From: Gnetum montanum
Lineage: Eukaryota > Streptophyta > Gnetopsida > Gnetales > Gnetaceae
Assembly: GCA_015680685.1 (NCBI GenBank)
Contig: MNCI01009513.1
Coordinates: 253,278 to 317,277, forward strand
Direction: 5' to 3'
Length of the DNA stretch: 64,000 nucleotides
Below, piece by piece: positions 1 to 11,363 of the stretch (positions are counted from its first letter, which is position 1; every line of letters begins with the position of its first letter). Under the pieces are notes generated by a model, which did not search any database, was not told where the DNA came from, and worked only from the letters and a program-made list of their open reading frames with translations. A program made the translations under genes and the position numbers.

Positions 1-439
1 AACCCTCATGCCAACATTCCCAATTGCAATGTCATTATCCCTTGATTTTCAAAACATTCAATTCAGCAACATTTTCATTTCTATTCCAACTTCATGGTTA
101 ATTAACTGTTGCAGAATTCTTTACAAGAAAGAACATAATCCTCCTTAAACAGTTTCAATTCATTAGGATTCTGTACCTCACCATTTGCAAATAAGTCCAC
201 CAGTTCCATGAAATGGTAAAAATGTGCCAACATTAAGCAAATTCGATTGAAAGGAGAATTAGAGTGTTAATGAGCAAGATATTGATGTTTAAATGGTAGG
301 TGCGCAAGCATGAAAATTCATGGAGGAAAATTGCAACAACTTCCCTCACATGAACAATTGAAAATGACATTGACATGCATGGGGGGGTCCATATATATAG
401 GTTTTATGGACACAATATCATGTACACACTAGTGTGGAC

Positions 440-518
440 CCAATATTGCGTCGAACCCGATACTGGGTACCTGATATCACTTCGAAACCCAATACCAGGT
501 ACCCAATATCACATCCCC
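440..518. repeat. ~32-bp tandem repeat, 2.5 copies
   Basis: Two imperfect copies and a partial third share a pattern of AATAT or GATATCAC, then TCGAA-CCC and a GGTAC end. The words (GATATC, CGAA-CCC, AATATTG) resemble the U3 start of the gypsy LTRs elsewhere in this window, so it may be a U3 relic. The surrounding 1-800 shows no gene that I can support. Confidence 0.5.
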
Positions 519-814
519 TCCAAAATAGGGTACTTAGCAAAATCAATAAATTTTTGAATTTTCACAGCCAAGAATGAAGGATTTAAGGTAAGTTTGAAAG
601 ATCTAGGGTAATGTTGAGTAGACATTAAGGAACCAAAAGTGTAATAAAGTAGAATTATACAATAAAGTTCTTTTTGGTAAGTTTCAGGGAAGAAAGACAA
701 GTAGTGGTGGATAGGAACGTTTAGGAAGAATAAATTTAGCAATGCAATCCTTGGAGCGTAGAAGATGATGCAGTGGTATGCAATAAGTACAGATTACAAA
801 AGTTACACAAGTGG

Positions 815-1410
815 GTCCTCCCCAAAGCAGGTTCCAACCTATCATGCCCTTACATAACCACATCGTAAAATTCTTGTAGTTACTAGAAAGGTTAAATGCA
901 ATCTACACTAGTGCAACAAAACACACACATGTTAAATACCATCATGATGAGGTATAAATTATGCCACACAAGATGCAAGTTAGAAATACTTGGACAGTGG
1001 GGTGAAACGAATTGTAGAAGGGATTGCCGAAATTGGGACATGAGGTAACTTACCCTGGGTACAATGAATCCTGATTATGGGACATGGCTAATGTATCATT
1101 AGCCTTTCACTCCAAAATCAAGACCAAATCCATACCTTTAACTAGTGACATTGCATCGTTTCATCCACTGATAGACAAACATAAGAGCATTATGACAACA
1201 AGGCATACGATCACTTGGTGTTGTGTACAAGGGAAAAGTGATTTGGGATTTCTCTACGGCGCATTCTTCTTGATCTTTTTCTTTCTTATTTTCCCTTCTT
1301 TCCTTTCTTTTTCTTCACCTAGCTGCTTTGGCACTTTGTCATTTCTAACGGTGATCTGAAGAAGCCACCAACCTTTAGGCATGGGTGCATGTCTTTCTAG
1401 TGGGACCCTC
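815..1410 (-). mobile_element. Gypsy 3' noncoding fragment, minus strand
   Basis: Read on the minus strand, this stretch carries the same two landmarks, in the same order, as the noncoding region between integrase and 3' LTR of element A: an AGAAAGACATG...CCCATGCCTAAAGG block (1374-1405) followed about 530 bp later by CTTTGGGGAGGACCC (818-833). In element A they lie about 460 bp apart. The 91-codon open frame at 1084-1359 (plus) lies inside it and is not a credible gene. Confidence 0.6.
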
Positions 1411-1416
1411 TAGAAT

Positions 1417-1500
1417 AGCATTGAGTACCCCTACGCTCAACCATACAAATACGAGCATGTACACGCAATCCGATCAAACTCTATAGATAGACTAGTTATG
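1417..1500 (-). mobile_element. LTR 3'-end fragment, minus strand
   Basis: The text from TACCCCTACGCTCAACCATAC onward is the reverse complement of the last ~80 bp of the family LTR (GTATGGTTGAG-GTAGGGGTACCTCG...). It lies beside the 3' noncoding fragment but in a non-canonical order, so it is a rearranged scrap. Confidence 0.6.
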
Positions 1501-1708
1501 GCACCTAGATAGCTATACGTTGATCGCAGTTCGCTGTCTTCCCACCTGGACTAGTATTTGCTTTGTCACATATGGTTTAGTCCAAAGTGAGGTATATGAT
1601 GTGATTCCTAATTAATATGCTACTCCTAAATTCAATAAGAAATAACTTGAGTGAACTACTAGATAATCGAAACTAAAATCTCAGCTAGCCTAAGTGTGAT
1701 GAGCATCN

Positions 1709-2077
1709 CTTCATGTTATTGCTAATGGTGGTCGTTTTTTCAACCTTGTTTATTATGTTGATGCTTCCATTTTATGCAGAACGTTTGAAGGATAGACTAA
1801 AATTTATTCTCATCAACCCATGGATTTCTAGGAAATGAACATGTGATGTTTGAACTTTAATTTTTGTATCTACTATTTGTCCATGGGCATGTCCTCTATC
1901 CTTCTCTTTACCTCTTTTCCTTACTTTGCAAAATATGTTTAACCATATACATTCATTTAGGCATAATCTATAATCACCAAAGGATTGACATTAGTTTTTG
2001 CAATTTTTATTTAATGATTAAACCTTTGTCGAATCCTTGGTTAGCTAAAAATTCAAAAGAATTGAACATTTAGGCTC
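1709..2077. repeat. Left arm of 369-bp perfect inverted repeat
   Basis: This is the reverse complement of 2524-2892 with no difference that I could find; a 69-codon open frame reads identically in both arms. The arm begins one base after a single N at 1708. It is AT-rich gypsy 3' noncoding-type sequence with no protein homology. Most likely an unmerged contig overlap in the wrong orientation (see findings). Confidence 0.85.
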
Positions 2078-2523
2078 AAGGTGATTACGAAATAATGTTC
2101 CCAAGGATTTAGGGTAACTAAAATCATCAAGTTTTTAAAGTTATTTTGATTATGTTTACTATTAGTTATCATAATGTTCAAAAATGAGGTGTTAGAAAAT
2201 TTTAAGAACTACATCCTTAGTCCCCATAACAAATGAGCCCAACTTAGAAGTTCACAAGTTTTTAAATAACTATAATCAAAGTCTAGTTTGCAAGATATCA
2301 TAAATGCATTAGAATATTAAAAATCATGAGGTTGCAAAATGATCAAGAAATTTTAAATTAGGAAAAAATTCAATATAAAAGCATTTAAATTAATCAAATT
2401 TGATGAGAAGTAGTTCCAAAATCATGCATGAATTTAGATAAGTTTTCCATGATGTTCTTGAAGATGTGAGATTGGTTCAAAGCCATGATCAATGAAATTC
2501 ATGTATGTGGGTCCTCCCCAAAN

Positions 2524-2892
2524 GAGCCTAAATGTTCAATTCTTTTGAATTTTTAGCTAACCAAGGATTCGACAAAGGTTTAATCATTAAATAAAAATTG
2601 CAAAAACTAATGTCAATCCTTTGGTGATTATAGATTATGCCTAAATGAATGTATATGGTTAAACATATTTTGCAAAGTAAGGAAAAGAGGTAAAGAGAAG
2701 GATAGAGGACATGCCCATGGACAAATAGTAGATACAAAAATTAAAGTTCAAACATCACATGTTCATTTCCTAGAAATCCATGGGTTGATGAGAATAAATT
2801 TTAGTCTATCCTTCAAACGTTCTGCATAAAATGGAAGCATCAACATAATAAACAAGGTTGAAAAAACGACCACCATTAGCAATAACATGAAG
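2524..2892. repeat. Right arm of 369-bp inverted repeat
   Basis: Reverse complement of 1709-2077, starting one base after the single N at 2523. The 446-bp spacer ends with GTGGGTCCTCCCCAAA, the reverse complement of a motif conserved in elements A and B. Confidence 0.85.
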
Positions 2893-3112
2893 ATTCATCA
2901 TCAAATAATTTTTAAAGACTTCTATAATTTTGTAAACTTTGATGTTTGTCCAATATTTTTGTCATTCCATAATATATAATAAAATTTTGTAATGTAGCAT
3001 TCAAGTTTTATAATGATAGTTAATCTAGTCTTGGTCACCCCACAATTTTTGTAACAGAACTTTGTCCATTTTTATACAATGTAAGGATGAGTTTTTGATG
3101 ATTCATGGGTTA
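2893..3112 (+). mobile_element. 3' end of a decayed gypsy internal region, with PPT relic
   Basis: The segment ending GGATGAGTTTTTGATGATTCATGGGTTA immediately before the LTR at 3113 corresponds to the last ~30 bp of element A's internal region (GGATGAGTTTTC...GTGGGGGTA, 19690-19717), including a mutated polypurine tract. The LTR at 3113 is therefore a former 3' LTR whose upstream body is the disordered material at about 1.5-2.9 kb. Confidence 0.5.
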
Positions 3113-4055
3113 TGATGAAGCATCATTTGCTAAAATATCTTAGTTAGCTATGATTTTGCATCTACTACACTACGTTTGCATTGACGAATCCCTGTTGATG
3201 CATATCAATCAACTACTATATCCCATATGCAATGGTGTAGTTGTATCCTTGAAGCCTGAGATGATTAATGCATATGCATTGATGCAGTCTCCATATTTGC
3301 CTATAAATATACGAGCATTTGTTGCATATTTGACATCATTTTGATTAGTAGGATGGCAAAACTCTTGTAATTTTCTTTTGTAACCTTAGCAAATAGTTAG
3401 TGAGTGCTCACAACATGGATTTGGGTCAATTGTATGGTATCTTATTTGAGTGGCATTGTACCTAGACATAATCCATCACTGAAAATAAGATTGAGATTAA
3501 TTCCTATTCATTGTAGCATTTTGATTTAGAATAGAAGTCACTTTTAATGTAATTTATTTTCATGCACTTAGCTTAATATTTATAATTTCATGCATACTAA
3601 TCTTTAATAGAATAAGCATGACTAGTTTCAAGTGGCACAGTGTAATCATTTAATAACCTAGTAGTGATATCACTTGATATACCTAGTAGTGTGTTGCTTA
3701 GTAATTCTAGCAATGGTTACACTAGTTTAGGATGTATACGACAAGCTCAAAATAGACACTCATCACCCTTATGCTAGTTTAGGATTTAATTTCATTGCTA
3801 ATTAAATTAAACAATTAATTTCTATGTTATTGATTAGTTTAATTCAAGGCCCTAATAATATTATAATCATATGCCTCAATTTGAAGTAAAGTATAGATGA
3901 TAAAGCAATATTAGTCCAAGTGAAAAGATAGTGACCTGTAATTTATACTTAATGATCTAGATACCACAATAGTCCCATCCATAGAATTCAACCAAATTGC
4001 ACATGAATGCTTCTAATATGTATGGTTGGATGTAGGAGATTCTTGTTGTTCATCA
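3113..4055 (+). mobile_element. LTR C1 of decayed gypsy element
   Basis: It begins TGATGAAGC and ends TTCATCA. It has a CTATAAATAT TATA-like box near 3301, the R/U5 hallmarks of the family (poly(A)-like AAAATAAGATTGAGA near 3490, GGAAG-then-CAAC near the end) and a GTATGGTTGGATGTAGGAG end like the other LTRs. A 14-bp perfect palindrome, AATGCATATGCATT, lies at 3267-3280 upstream of the TATA. No primer-binding site follows; another LTR starts 3 bp later. Confidence 0.65.
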
Positions 4056-4058
4056 TTA

Positions 4059-4822
4059 TGATGCATTAATGTTGTTTTGTCTTTTGCTTATACAAATGCA
4101 TGTATTCATAGAATTTTGGGAACCTTTTTATCATTTGCTAGATAAACTCTTATAATTTTCTTCCTTGAAAGTTAGAATATTTTTTCCTCTAAGTGCCCAA
4201 AGTGTGGATTGAACAAATTGTATAGAGTTTTATTTGAGTGCATTATGCACTTGGACACATGTACATGATGGCAATAAAATTGAGAATTTTTTTTCTCATT
4301 GTAGCATTTAGACTAGCACTTTAATTTACTTTCTTACACTTTACTCTTAATTATCATTATTTTTCCATGTTATTAGGTAAATATTTTATGATTCCACACA
4401 TTAACTATACACACATGAGCACAACCACTTCAAGAATATGTACTAGTATTTGGTAATCTCAATGATGAACACTTAGTACACCCAATAGTGAATACTTAGC
4501 AACCCAGTGACATTAGTATATGTTCAAGATGTGTATAGAAAGTAGGAAATAGATGCTCTATGCTAGGCTATTTTAGCTTATTTTTCACACTTAGATTAAT
4601 TATTTTAATATTTTAATTAATAATGAAAACCATCATACGTCTTAATTACACCTAACCATACCACTTGAGGAAATACAAGTTGTGATTGGGAAGATAACAA
4701 TCAGTGATCCATGTTTAGGTATCTAAAGTATTCTACTAGCCAAGTCCATAGAATTTGACTAAATTGTACATGAACACTTGTGATCTATATGGTTGGGCAT
4801 ATGTTCTACTTTGCCACTCATT
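4059..4822 (+). mobile_element. LTR C2, directly after C1
   Basis: It begins TGATGCATT and ends near CCACTCAT. Shared landmarks are TTATACAAATGCATG in TATA position, TAAGTGCCCAAAGTG, GGCAATAAAATTGAGA (poly(A)-like), AACCCAGTGACATTAG and GGTTGGGCATATG close to the end. It is shorter than C1 and C3, with a compact U3. No internal region separates it from its neighbours. Confidence 0.55.
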
Positions 4823-4824
4823 AG

Positions 4825-5813
4825 TGGATGAAACATCATTTGTTAAAATGTATTAGTCAACTATAATGTTGCATGTACATCAACGCATCCTTATCAATGC
4901 ATATCAGTAGGCTACTATGCTACATCTACTACATCAAATTTTCTATATTATAGTTGCATTGATGCATATGAATCGAAGAAGCCTCATCGACACATGTGTC
5001 GATATAGTCTAAGGTGTGTCAACACATATGTGATAGTCTCCATAATTACTTATAAATATGCAAGCATCCACCATGTATTTAGCATCATTTTGGTTAGTAG
5101 TATAGCTAAACTCTAATAGTTTTTCTTCCTTAACTTTAGTAAATAGTCAATGAGTACTCACAATGTAGATTTGAGGCAATAGTATGACTGGAATTGATGT
5201 CTTATTTAAGTAGCATTAGGCCTAGCCATAATCCATGATAAATTATAAGATCATGATTGATTTCTATTCATTATAATACTTTGACTTAGAATAGACTTTA
5301 CTTTTAATGCAATTTATTTTCATGCACTTAGCTTAATATTTACATTTTCATTCATATTAATCTTTAGCAAAATGAACATGATCAATTTTGAGCATAACAT
5401 GTAACTATTTAGTAACCCAATAGTGATATCACTTATATACCTAGTAGCGTATTGCTTGGTAATTCTAGTGATGATCACACTAGTTCAGGTAGTGTATGAG
5501 AAGCTAGGAACAAACACTTATTACCCTTAGGCTAGTTTAGAATTTAATTTTATTATTAATTAGATAAATAATTAATTTGTATGTTATTGATTAGTTTAGT
5601 TCAAGGACCCAATAACATCATTATCATATGCCTTACTTTGGACTCAATCATATATAATAAAGTTGCTACTAGTTCAAGTGGGAAGATAATGACTTGCGAT
5701 CAATATTTAACAATCTAAACACCACACTAGTCCCATCCATGGAATTTAACTGGATTACACATGAATGCTTATGATCTATATGGTTAGATGTAGGGGACTA
5801 TCATTGCTCATCA
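4825..5813 (+). mobile_element. LTR C3, directly after C2
   Basis: It starts (T)GGATGAAACATCATTTG, parallel to C1, and ends GCTCATCA. The U3 holds an 18-bp perfect palindrome, ATCGACACATGTGTCGAT (4986-5003), about 50 bp upstream of CTTATAAATATGC. It is followed by LINE sequence rather than a primer-binding site, so it is solo-like. Confidence 0.6.
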
Positions 5814-5859
5814 CAATTAAAATAATTTTTATTTTATTTTCAAACTCAAAGGTATATCT

Positions 5860-6380
5860 CAAGACACTAGTACTTATAAAGAGAAAGGAACTAAGGAGAC
5901 AATCTTATCTAACAAATTTGTGTAGAGTAAATTCTTCACTAAGCTTACCATTAACTACCACTTTTGCAAAAGCATATTGTAATAACATAGAAACACGATA
6001 GATAAAAGGTTAATGAAGCTACATACGTTGGAAATATCTCTTAATACAACACCACTTAAGTCTATCATGAGCCTTATCAAAATCAATCTTACAAAGAAAA
6101 CAATGTTGTTGAGACTCATCTATCCAAGTAAGCATTGTCAAACTATTATGAAGAATAAATCTACAAGGAACAAAGCCACTTTGATCTTTATTTATAATTT
6201 TAGAAACATGTTTCCTAAGCTTTAAAGCCATAAATTTAGTAATAATCTTATAACTTATTTCTAATAGTGTTATGGACCTTCCATTTTTAAGTTTTATAAA
6301 ATTTGGTAGAAAAGCCATCAAGACTAGGAACTTCTTCATTTGACATTGACATAGGAGCTTGGGTGAGATCATCTATTAAT
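5860..6380 (-). pseudogene. L1-clade LINE reverse transcriptase fragment
   Basis: The minus strand encodes a recognisable piece of a plant L1-like reverse transcriptase. In order: RSITLLEISYKIITKFMALKL (RPITLLN-type block), DQSGFVPCRFI (GFVPGR block), IDFDKAHDRLKW (DFDKAYD catalytic block) and, after an in-frame stop near 6018, VVVNGKLSEEFTLHKFVR (RQGCPLSP block, with the Q replaced by a stop and G by D). The YADD block, endonuclease and C-terminus are absent, and the fragment ends close to the LTR C3 boundary. Upstream sequence to about 6800 shows no clear motif. This is a dead fragment. Confidence 0.8.
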
Positions 6381-7019
6381 AAAAAAATATCTAGTAATAG
6401 ATCAATATTATGTATAGGAACATGATTTTGGCAGTGTTATCTATCTTACTAATATTCTACATCCTACTTTTCTAATTATGATGTTAAGAGAACATTAGCC
6501 TCCTTTTCCTTGGTAGTTTCATATTAAGCTTCCATGAAATAATCTTTTCTACATTGGGCTTCGATAGACTGGTAAGGCCTAGACATTTCATTTTTCACCT
6601 TGTAGTCTATGATAGCTACTTCTAGAAAAACCTTCATTGATGCTACCATGATCATTGATGGGAATGACCAATCAAGTGGTAATACTATGTTACCTTTCAT
6701 GTTCCTTCATATCATTCGAACATCTTGATGAAGCACAAAGGTAAAGTTTGGATAATAAAAATCTAGATGCTAGTACACTATCTTTTTTTGATTGGACACT
6801 TCATCTTTACTCCTGGTTGTTATGTCATGTTCTTTGGTAAAATCATTAATAAGTGTAAAATCAACCTTGTGAGAAGACAACATCTTGTGTTATTGTGTGT
6901 GTCTAGATAAAAAAATTTATTTTCCAAACAATAAGTTGTGATGTTCTTAATAGTAATTATTTTATAATTTAACTAATATGGATTCACTAGCACTAATTCT
7001 CGACAATAATACTAATGGT
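6381..7019. other. No feature seen
   Basis: AT-rich sequence with no convincing open frame or repeat. Part of 6381-6600 could be 5' continuation of the LINE, but I see no diagnostic motif. Confidence 0.4.
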
Positions 7020-7826
7020 CAATGTTGATGTAGTCCCAAAATTTGACCAGACAAATCATAAGCATATGCAAGTGACCTTATTGTAATCCATATATTAGAC
7101 TAGTATGGTGTCTATATAGTTAAATATCATTGCGGGTTATTGTCTTCCTAGTTATGCTCATGCGACTCTTAGTGTGTATGGTTAAATATAACTAAGATGT
7201 ATGATGAATGATATTGTAAGACCATAACTAAAATATTATTAAAATTTTAAAATATAATCTATTTAATATAAGTACAAAGATTAAGGCCTAAGCTATCCTA
7301 AGCAATTTTTATTTGTTCATGGTTTGTTATACATATTCGAAACTCACTTCTAAGCAATTATTGTTAGGTGTGCTAAGAAAGAGCACTTCTAAGATTACTA
7401 AAATATATGTGTTATGCTTAAAACTAGTTGTACTTATTATACCATAACTATAGTGCATTCATAATTACATGATTAGTCTAAGTACATAAATGAAAATAAC
7501 AATGGAACTAAATTGAAATTAAGAAAAACATTAAGCTAAGTTAGAGTGTTATAATGAAGGTAAATTAATCTTAATCTTATTATCATTCATAAAAATGTGT
7601 CTAGGTACATGATAACTTAAATAAGGTTCCATCAATTAAGTTAATTTTACACTACAAGCATTCACTAATTGTTCTAACTACTAGAAAAACAAACTAATAG
7701 AGTCTAGCCACAATGAATGACTGAAATATGTCATAAATACAATGTTGATGCATCAACATGGTAGATCTTACATCCTCAATGAAGTTGTTGTGTTGATGTA
7801 GTCAACCAAAAACTTGTTCATCGTAA
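7020..7826 (-). mobile_element. Decayed LTR of the C/D family, minus strand
   Basis: Read on the minus strand, it starts near GATGAACAAG (7826), has TGTATTTATGACA in TATA position, AATGATAATAAGATTAAGA (R-like), AACCATACACACTAAGAG and AGGAAGACAATAAC. These match the order of landmarks in the LTRs at 61-64 kb (AACCATACACTTGCACC, GAGAAGACAATAATC). The terminus is unclear. No flanking element body is visible, so it is probably a solo relic. Confidence 0.5.
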
Positions 7827-8212
7827 TATCATCCTATTCCTGCTATGTCACTCAACCTATGCTAGCTTTCCAAGTTTAGGTCCTCACCTATAATTGTCTA
7901 TTGATCTATCTCACATTTTAATGGTATAAAAACTAGTCAATGCAAAAGTATTTTTGATTACTAATTTATTTTAGGGATTAAATAGCTTGATGAGCATCAT
8001 GAGAAAGAGAGAATCAAGGAAGTTAGATCAAGGATTTTGAAATATATGGAGACAAGGATCAATCATCTTTTCTTAATCTTGAATTTAGGCTAGGCTTCCA
8101 TACTTCATGCTAAATGTCTAGGTAGAGATAAAGGCAAGTTCAGAGGTTATTCTTCTTCCAACCCAAATGTTCCAATGTTAGATGTTCAATACTAGAAGCT
8201 AGACATCCCAAC

Positions 8213-8275
8213 TATGGATGTCCAAGCATCTAGTATGGATGTCCAAGCATCTAGTATAGATGTTCAAGTAGAGCC
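8213..8275. repeat. 21-bp minisatellite, 3 copies
   Basis: TATGGATGTCCAAGCATCTAG is repeated at 21-bp spacing (8213, 8234, 8255), the third copy with two changes. It lies in sequence with several further ATGTC/AGATGT words (8170-8340). No gene is supported. Confidence 0.75.
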
Positions 8276-9400
8276 TATGTAGATGTCAAGGTGAACATTG
8301 AATCCTTTTCTAGACATCTAACACAAAACTCAACCTTCTCAATGTCAACATCCAAGCCTTGAATGAGATGTCTAGGGTAGTTATTAGAGGAAATAAAAAA
8401 TTCATTTCTAATCATTTATCCAATTCTAGTTCAAAGATAAAAAATTACATGGTGCGAAGAGTATTAGTGAAAGAATCTAGATCGATTCCTAAGGTATATA
8501 TAGCAATTCAAGAAGCATTCATTCATATTCAAGCATTTTATTAGTTCTTGATTAATATCTATAATGGCTTGGAAGATTGATTGGAAAGCTATATTGCCAT
8601 CGCTACATTCTTCTCCCTAGGTTTGATTGTATTAAGTGCATAGATTCATTATTCATTTATTATTTCCTTATACATGAGTGGATCTAGATCTAAGACTTTT
8701 TATTTAATTGTCCTAGTGTAAGCTAGATTGATGTAGATCTAGTTTTGGAAATCTTTTTTTCTACACATTCTTTTTATTGGGTTCTTTTTGAGCTTTAAGA
8801 ACTAGATATTGTCTCTATAGGAGGATCTACATCAAAATCCTATGGGATTCAAGTGTTTGATTTTTTGCATCAATCCTCAAGGATATGTGAGGGTGTCTTA
8901 CAAGAGCACCATAACATGTTGTTTAATCTTGTGAGGTTCTTAGGAGTTTTGTGGGATACCAAGAATATATTTCATCCTACAAGGAATGTGTAGCATCCAA
9001 GGATCAACCATAGTAGTATTAGTAGCCAAATTTGAAATTCAAGAGGATATTATGTTGATGAACTTTACTAAACACATTGATGAGTTCATTTTTTTATTTT
9101 TATTTTTTTTTTGTATTTGATTTTAGTAATTTGATTTGAAACTTGAATTTTCTTTGCAACTCCTTCATTTCCAACCAATCCATAAGTGGTATTGGAGCTT
9201 GGTTACTCATACTTTCATAAGTATAATCACTTGGTAAAAATGGAAGATCAACAAGTGAATCACTTACGTGAACACCTATTTTCAATGATACTAATTATGC
9301 CTTCTAGAAAGGTTGGGTGTAAATGTACTTAGAATATTTTATGTTTGATGTGTGGTAGACTATTGTTAATAATTACACAACCCTAAAAAATAAGTGATCA
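8276..9400. other. No gene seen
   Basis: Short open frames of 61 codons at 8359 (plus) and 9100 (minus) show no recognisable motif or composition. The stretch is probably leader or LTR material of the decayed element whose gag follows. Confidence 0.4.
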
Positions 9401-9429
9401 AGATGAGACAATGAAGACAATAAGACCTT

Positions 9430-10260
9430 CATGAGTAATTCAAAGACTAAAAATGTCATAGCTTCTACCTTAACATAAGAGAAATACAATTGAGTGAGCC
9501 ATTGCAAGATAACCAAGGAAGTTTAGGATACCTTGGAAGTAACCTATGAAGATACCAAGGTGGTCAAGCTATCAAAGCTACTTTTATGGTTAAATTAATT
9601 TGAGAATCTTAAAATGAAAAAGGATAAGAGGATTTATTAGTATTTGAATTAGGTATGTGATTTTGTTAGTTCCATTAGAGGGATGGGCCAAGATCTTCTT
9701 GAAAGCAAATTTGTTTACAAGATTTTTAGAACCTTGAATCCTAAATATAAGATGAATACTATTACCATAAAAAAATGTAAGAGACTTTGATACTTTAAAA
9801 TTTTAGAAAATTTAAAGTTATCTCACCACTTACAAGATGACATTAGTTGAGGAAGAAGTACTTAAGGATGATCCTATCAATCTCTCCTTAAATCAAGTAA
9901 CAACTAACAAGAGTAAACAAACCATAATATGAGACCTCTCTGAATAATGACAATGATGATCTTGATGATTTGGAGTTGGTACTACTCACCAAAAGAGTAA
10001 GTAGGATGATCACTAGCTAGCTCAAGGAAGAAAAAGATTGAACATGAAACAAGAAACCAAGAGGTAATTCCTCCATCAAGGTATTAAGGCCTACTTCTTC
10101 TATAAATATTATGAATATTATTTGTTGGGTATGTAATTGACAAGGGCATCTTGCCTCAAAATGTCCAAGTACTAAAAGGTTTTAGGATGAAATCAAACTA
10201 AAGAAAAAAAATAAAATCACTTAATATCAAATGATATGAACAAGAAGAATTTAGTAAAAA
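9430..10260 (+). pseudogene. Decayed retrotransposon gag with CCHC knuckle
   Basis: The plus strand, allowing stops, reads as a UBN2-type Gag of plant LTR elements: DTLEVTYEDTKVVKLSKLL, FENLKMKKDKRI, VSSIRGMGQDLLESK and RTLNPKYKMNTITIKK follow in the usual order. It ends in a zinc knuckle at 10123-10164, C-WV-C-N*QG-H-LASK-C, which keeps exact CX2CX4HX4C spacing despite one stop. In a live element this protein would coat the RNA genome. Several stops and the absence of downstream pol make it a relic. Its type (Copia or Gypsy) cannot be settled from Gag alone. Confidence 0.6.
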
Positions 10261-10366
10261 ATAATTGAAGGTAACACCTCCAACACTCACCTTGCATGTA
10301 TGGATATGCAAGGGTGTCATTTGGGATTACTTCATCAATATATATGCTATCCTCTTTGGTCATATA

Positions 10367-10478
10367 GTGTGTAGGATTTAGTCATGCCCCACTTCTGTGG
10401 CATAGCACTGTTCTCATGACAAGTGTATGGACAATATCTTGTTTTCTCTCTATGCTTTTTTATTTTCTACTTTCACAT
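10367..10478. repeat. First part of ~262-bp tandem repeat, split by element A
   Basis: GGATTTAGTCATGCCCCACTTCTGTGGCATAGCAC recurs as GGATCTAGC-GTCCCACTTTTGTAACATAACAC (20477) and GGATCTATCC-CCCCACTTCTATGGCATAACAC (20739). The rest of this unit resumes at 20269, after element A. Confidence 0.65.
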
Positions 10479-10489
10479 TGATGAACCAT

Positions 10490-10588
10490 GATATCGGGGC
10501 CGTGATATCGCATTCGTGATATCAGAGCCTACCATGCGATGTCGAATACCCAATATTGAGACCTACCTCATTGCCTATAAATAAGAGG
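10490..10588 (+). promoter_or_regulatory. U3 promoter of element A: GATATC palindromes and TATA box
   Basis: Three GATATC sites spaced 14 bp precede CTATAAATAAGAGG by about 50 bp. The same arrangement, with other copy numbers, occurs in every LTR of this family in the window. A role in transcription is inferred from position. Confidence 0.6.
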
Positions 10589-11071
10589 CAGGTGCACTTG
10601 GTTTGGTAATAGATAGTTAGACCTTTAGCCGAACTCTTGCCTTTTCTCCCTCTCAGAGTTAGAATTATTTCTGCATGCATATAATAGGAGTCATAAAGTG
10701 AATAGATCTTTATTCAAGCATTGTGTACCTGAGCACACCTTGTGTACGACAATAAAGATGAACTTTATGATAAACCTTGCAACATTCAGAATAGATTAAT
10801 TACTGTTATTTGCAATTATTTAATGTTTTTCTTAGTTAATTAATGTTCTCTCTCTCTCCCTCTCTCTCCCTACAACTCTCCTAAGTAAGCACACACAGTA
10901 TGATCACTTCGAGCATGCATGTAATAATTGGTAACCCAGTAACGATTAGCATTTGGTAATCCTAGTAGTGTTGCACTAGTTCAGGATGTGTACAACAAGT
11001 GAGAATGGATACTAGTGTTAGGATTAATTAAAGCCTAGTTAATTAGTAGTTAAGTTAAATTAGTCACTTAT

Positions 11072-11074
<3 letters not shown>

Positions 11075-11116
<42 letters not shown>
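11075..11116. repeat. (TC)n microsatellite
   Basis: An uninterrupted TC run within the 5' LTR of element A, followed by C-rich sequence. Confidence 0.95.
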
Positions 11117-11118
<2 letters not shown>

Positions 11119-11363
11119 CCCTGCCCCCTCCCCCCTTATTAGCAGCAGAACATAAAAACATAAAAGCTATAAAAATCATATGCCTCAAGCTTACTTAACC
11201 ATATAATCATGACATACAAGTAAGTTTGGGAAGACAAAAATTAACCAACCCATTCTTGTTCCACAAGGGCACATAAGCACTCAGTCCTTGGAATTTGACT
11301 AGATCATGTATGAAATGCTCGTATTCGTATGGTTGAGCATAGGAGTACCTCGCTGCTCATCTT

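Larger units (their letters stand above)
10479..11362 (+). repeat. 5' LTR of element A
   Basis: 884 bp, TGATGAACC to CTCATC(T). U3 holds three GATATC palindromes exactly 14 bp apart (10490, 10504, 10518). CTATAAATAAGAGG at 10575-10588 is the likely TATA box. The R-like block has AGGAGTCATAAAGTGAATAG and a poly(A)-type ACAATAAAGATGAAC (about 10750). A long (TC)n run at 11075-11116 is absent from the 3' LTR. Confidence 0.9.

Noticed and set aside
1864-2737. Two identical 69-codon ORFs in opposite orientation, as a duplicated gene or a hairpin-RNA locus
   Set aside because: They are the two arms of an inverted repeat bounded exactly by single Ns and best explained by a mis-oriented contig overlap; the peptide has no recognisable motif.
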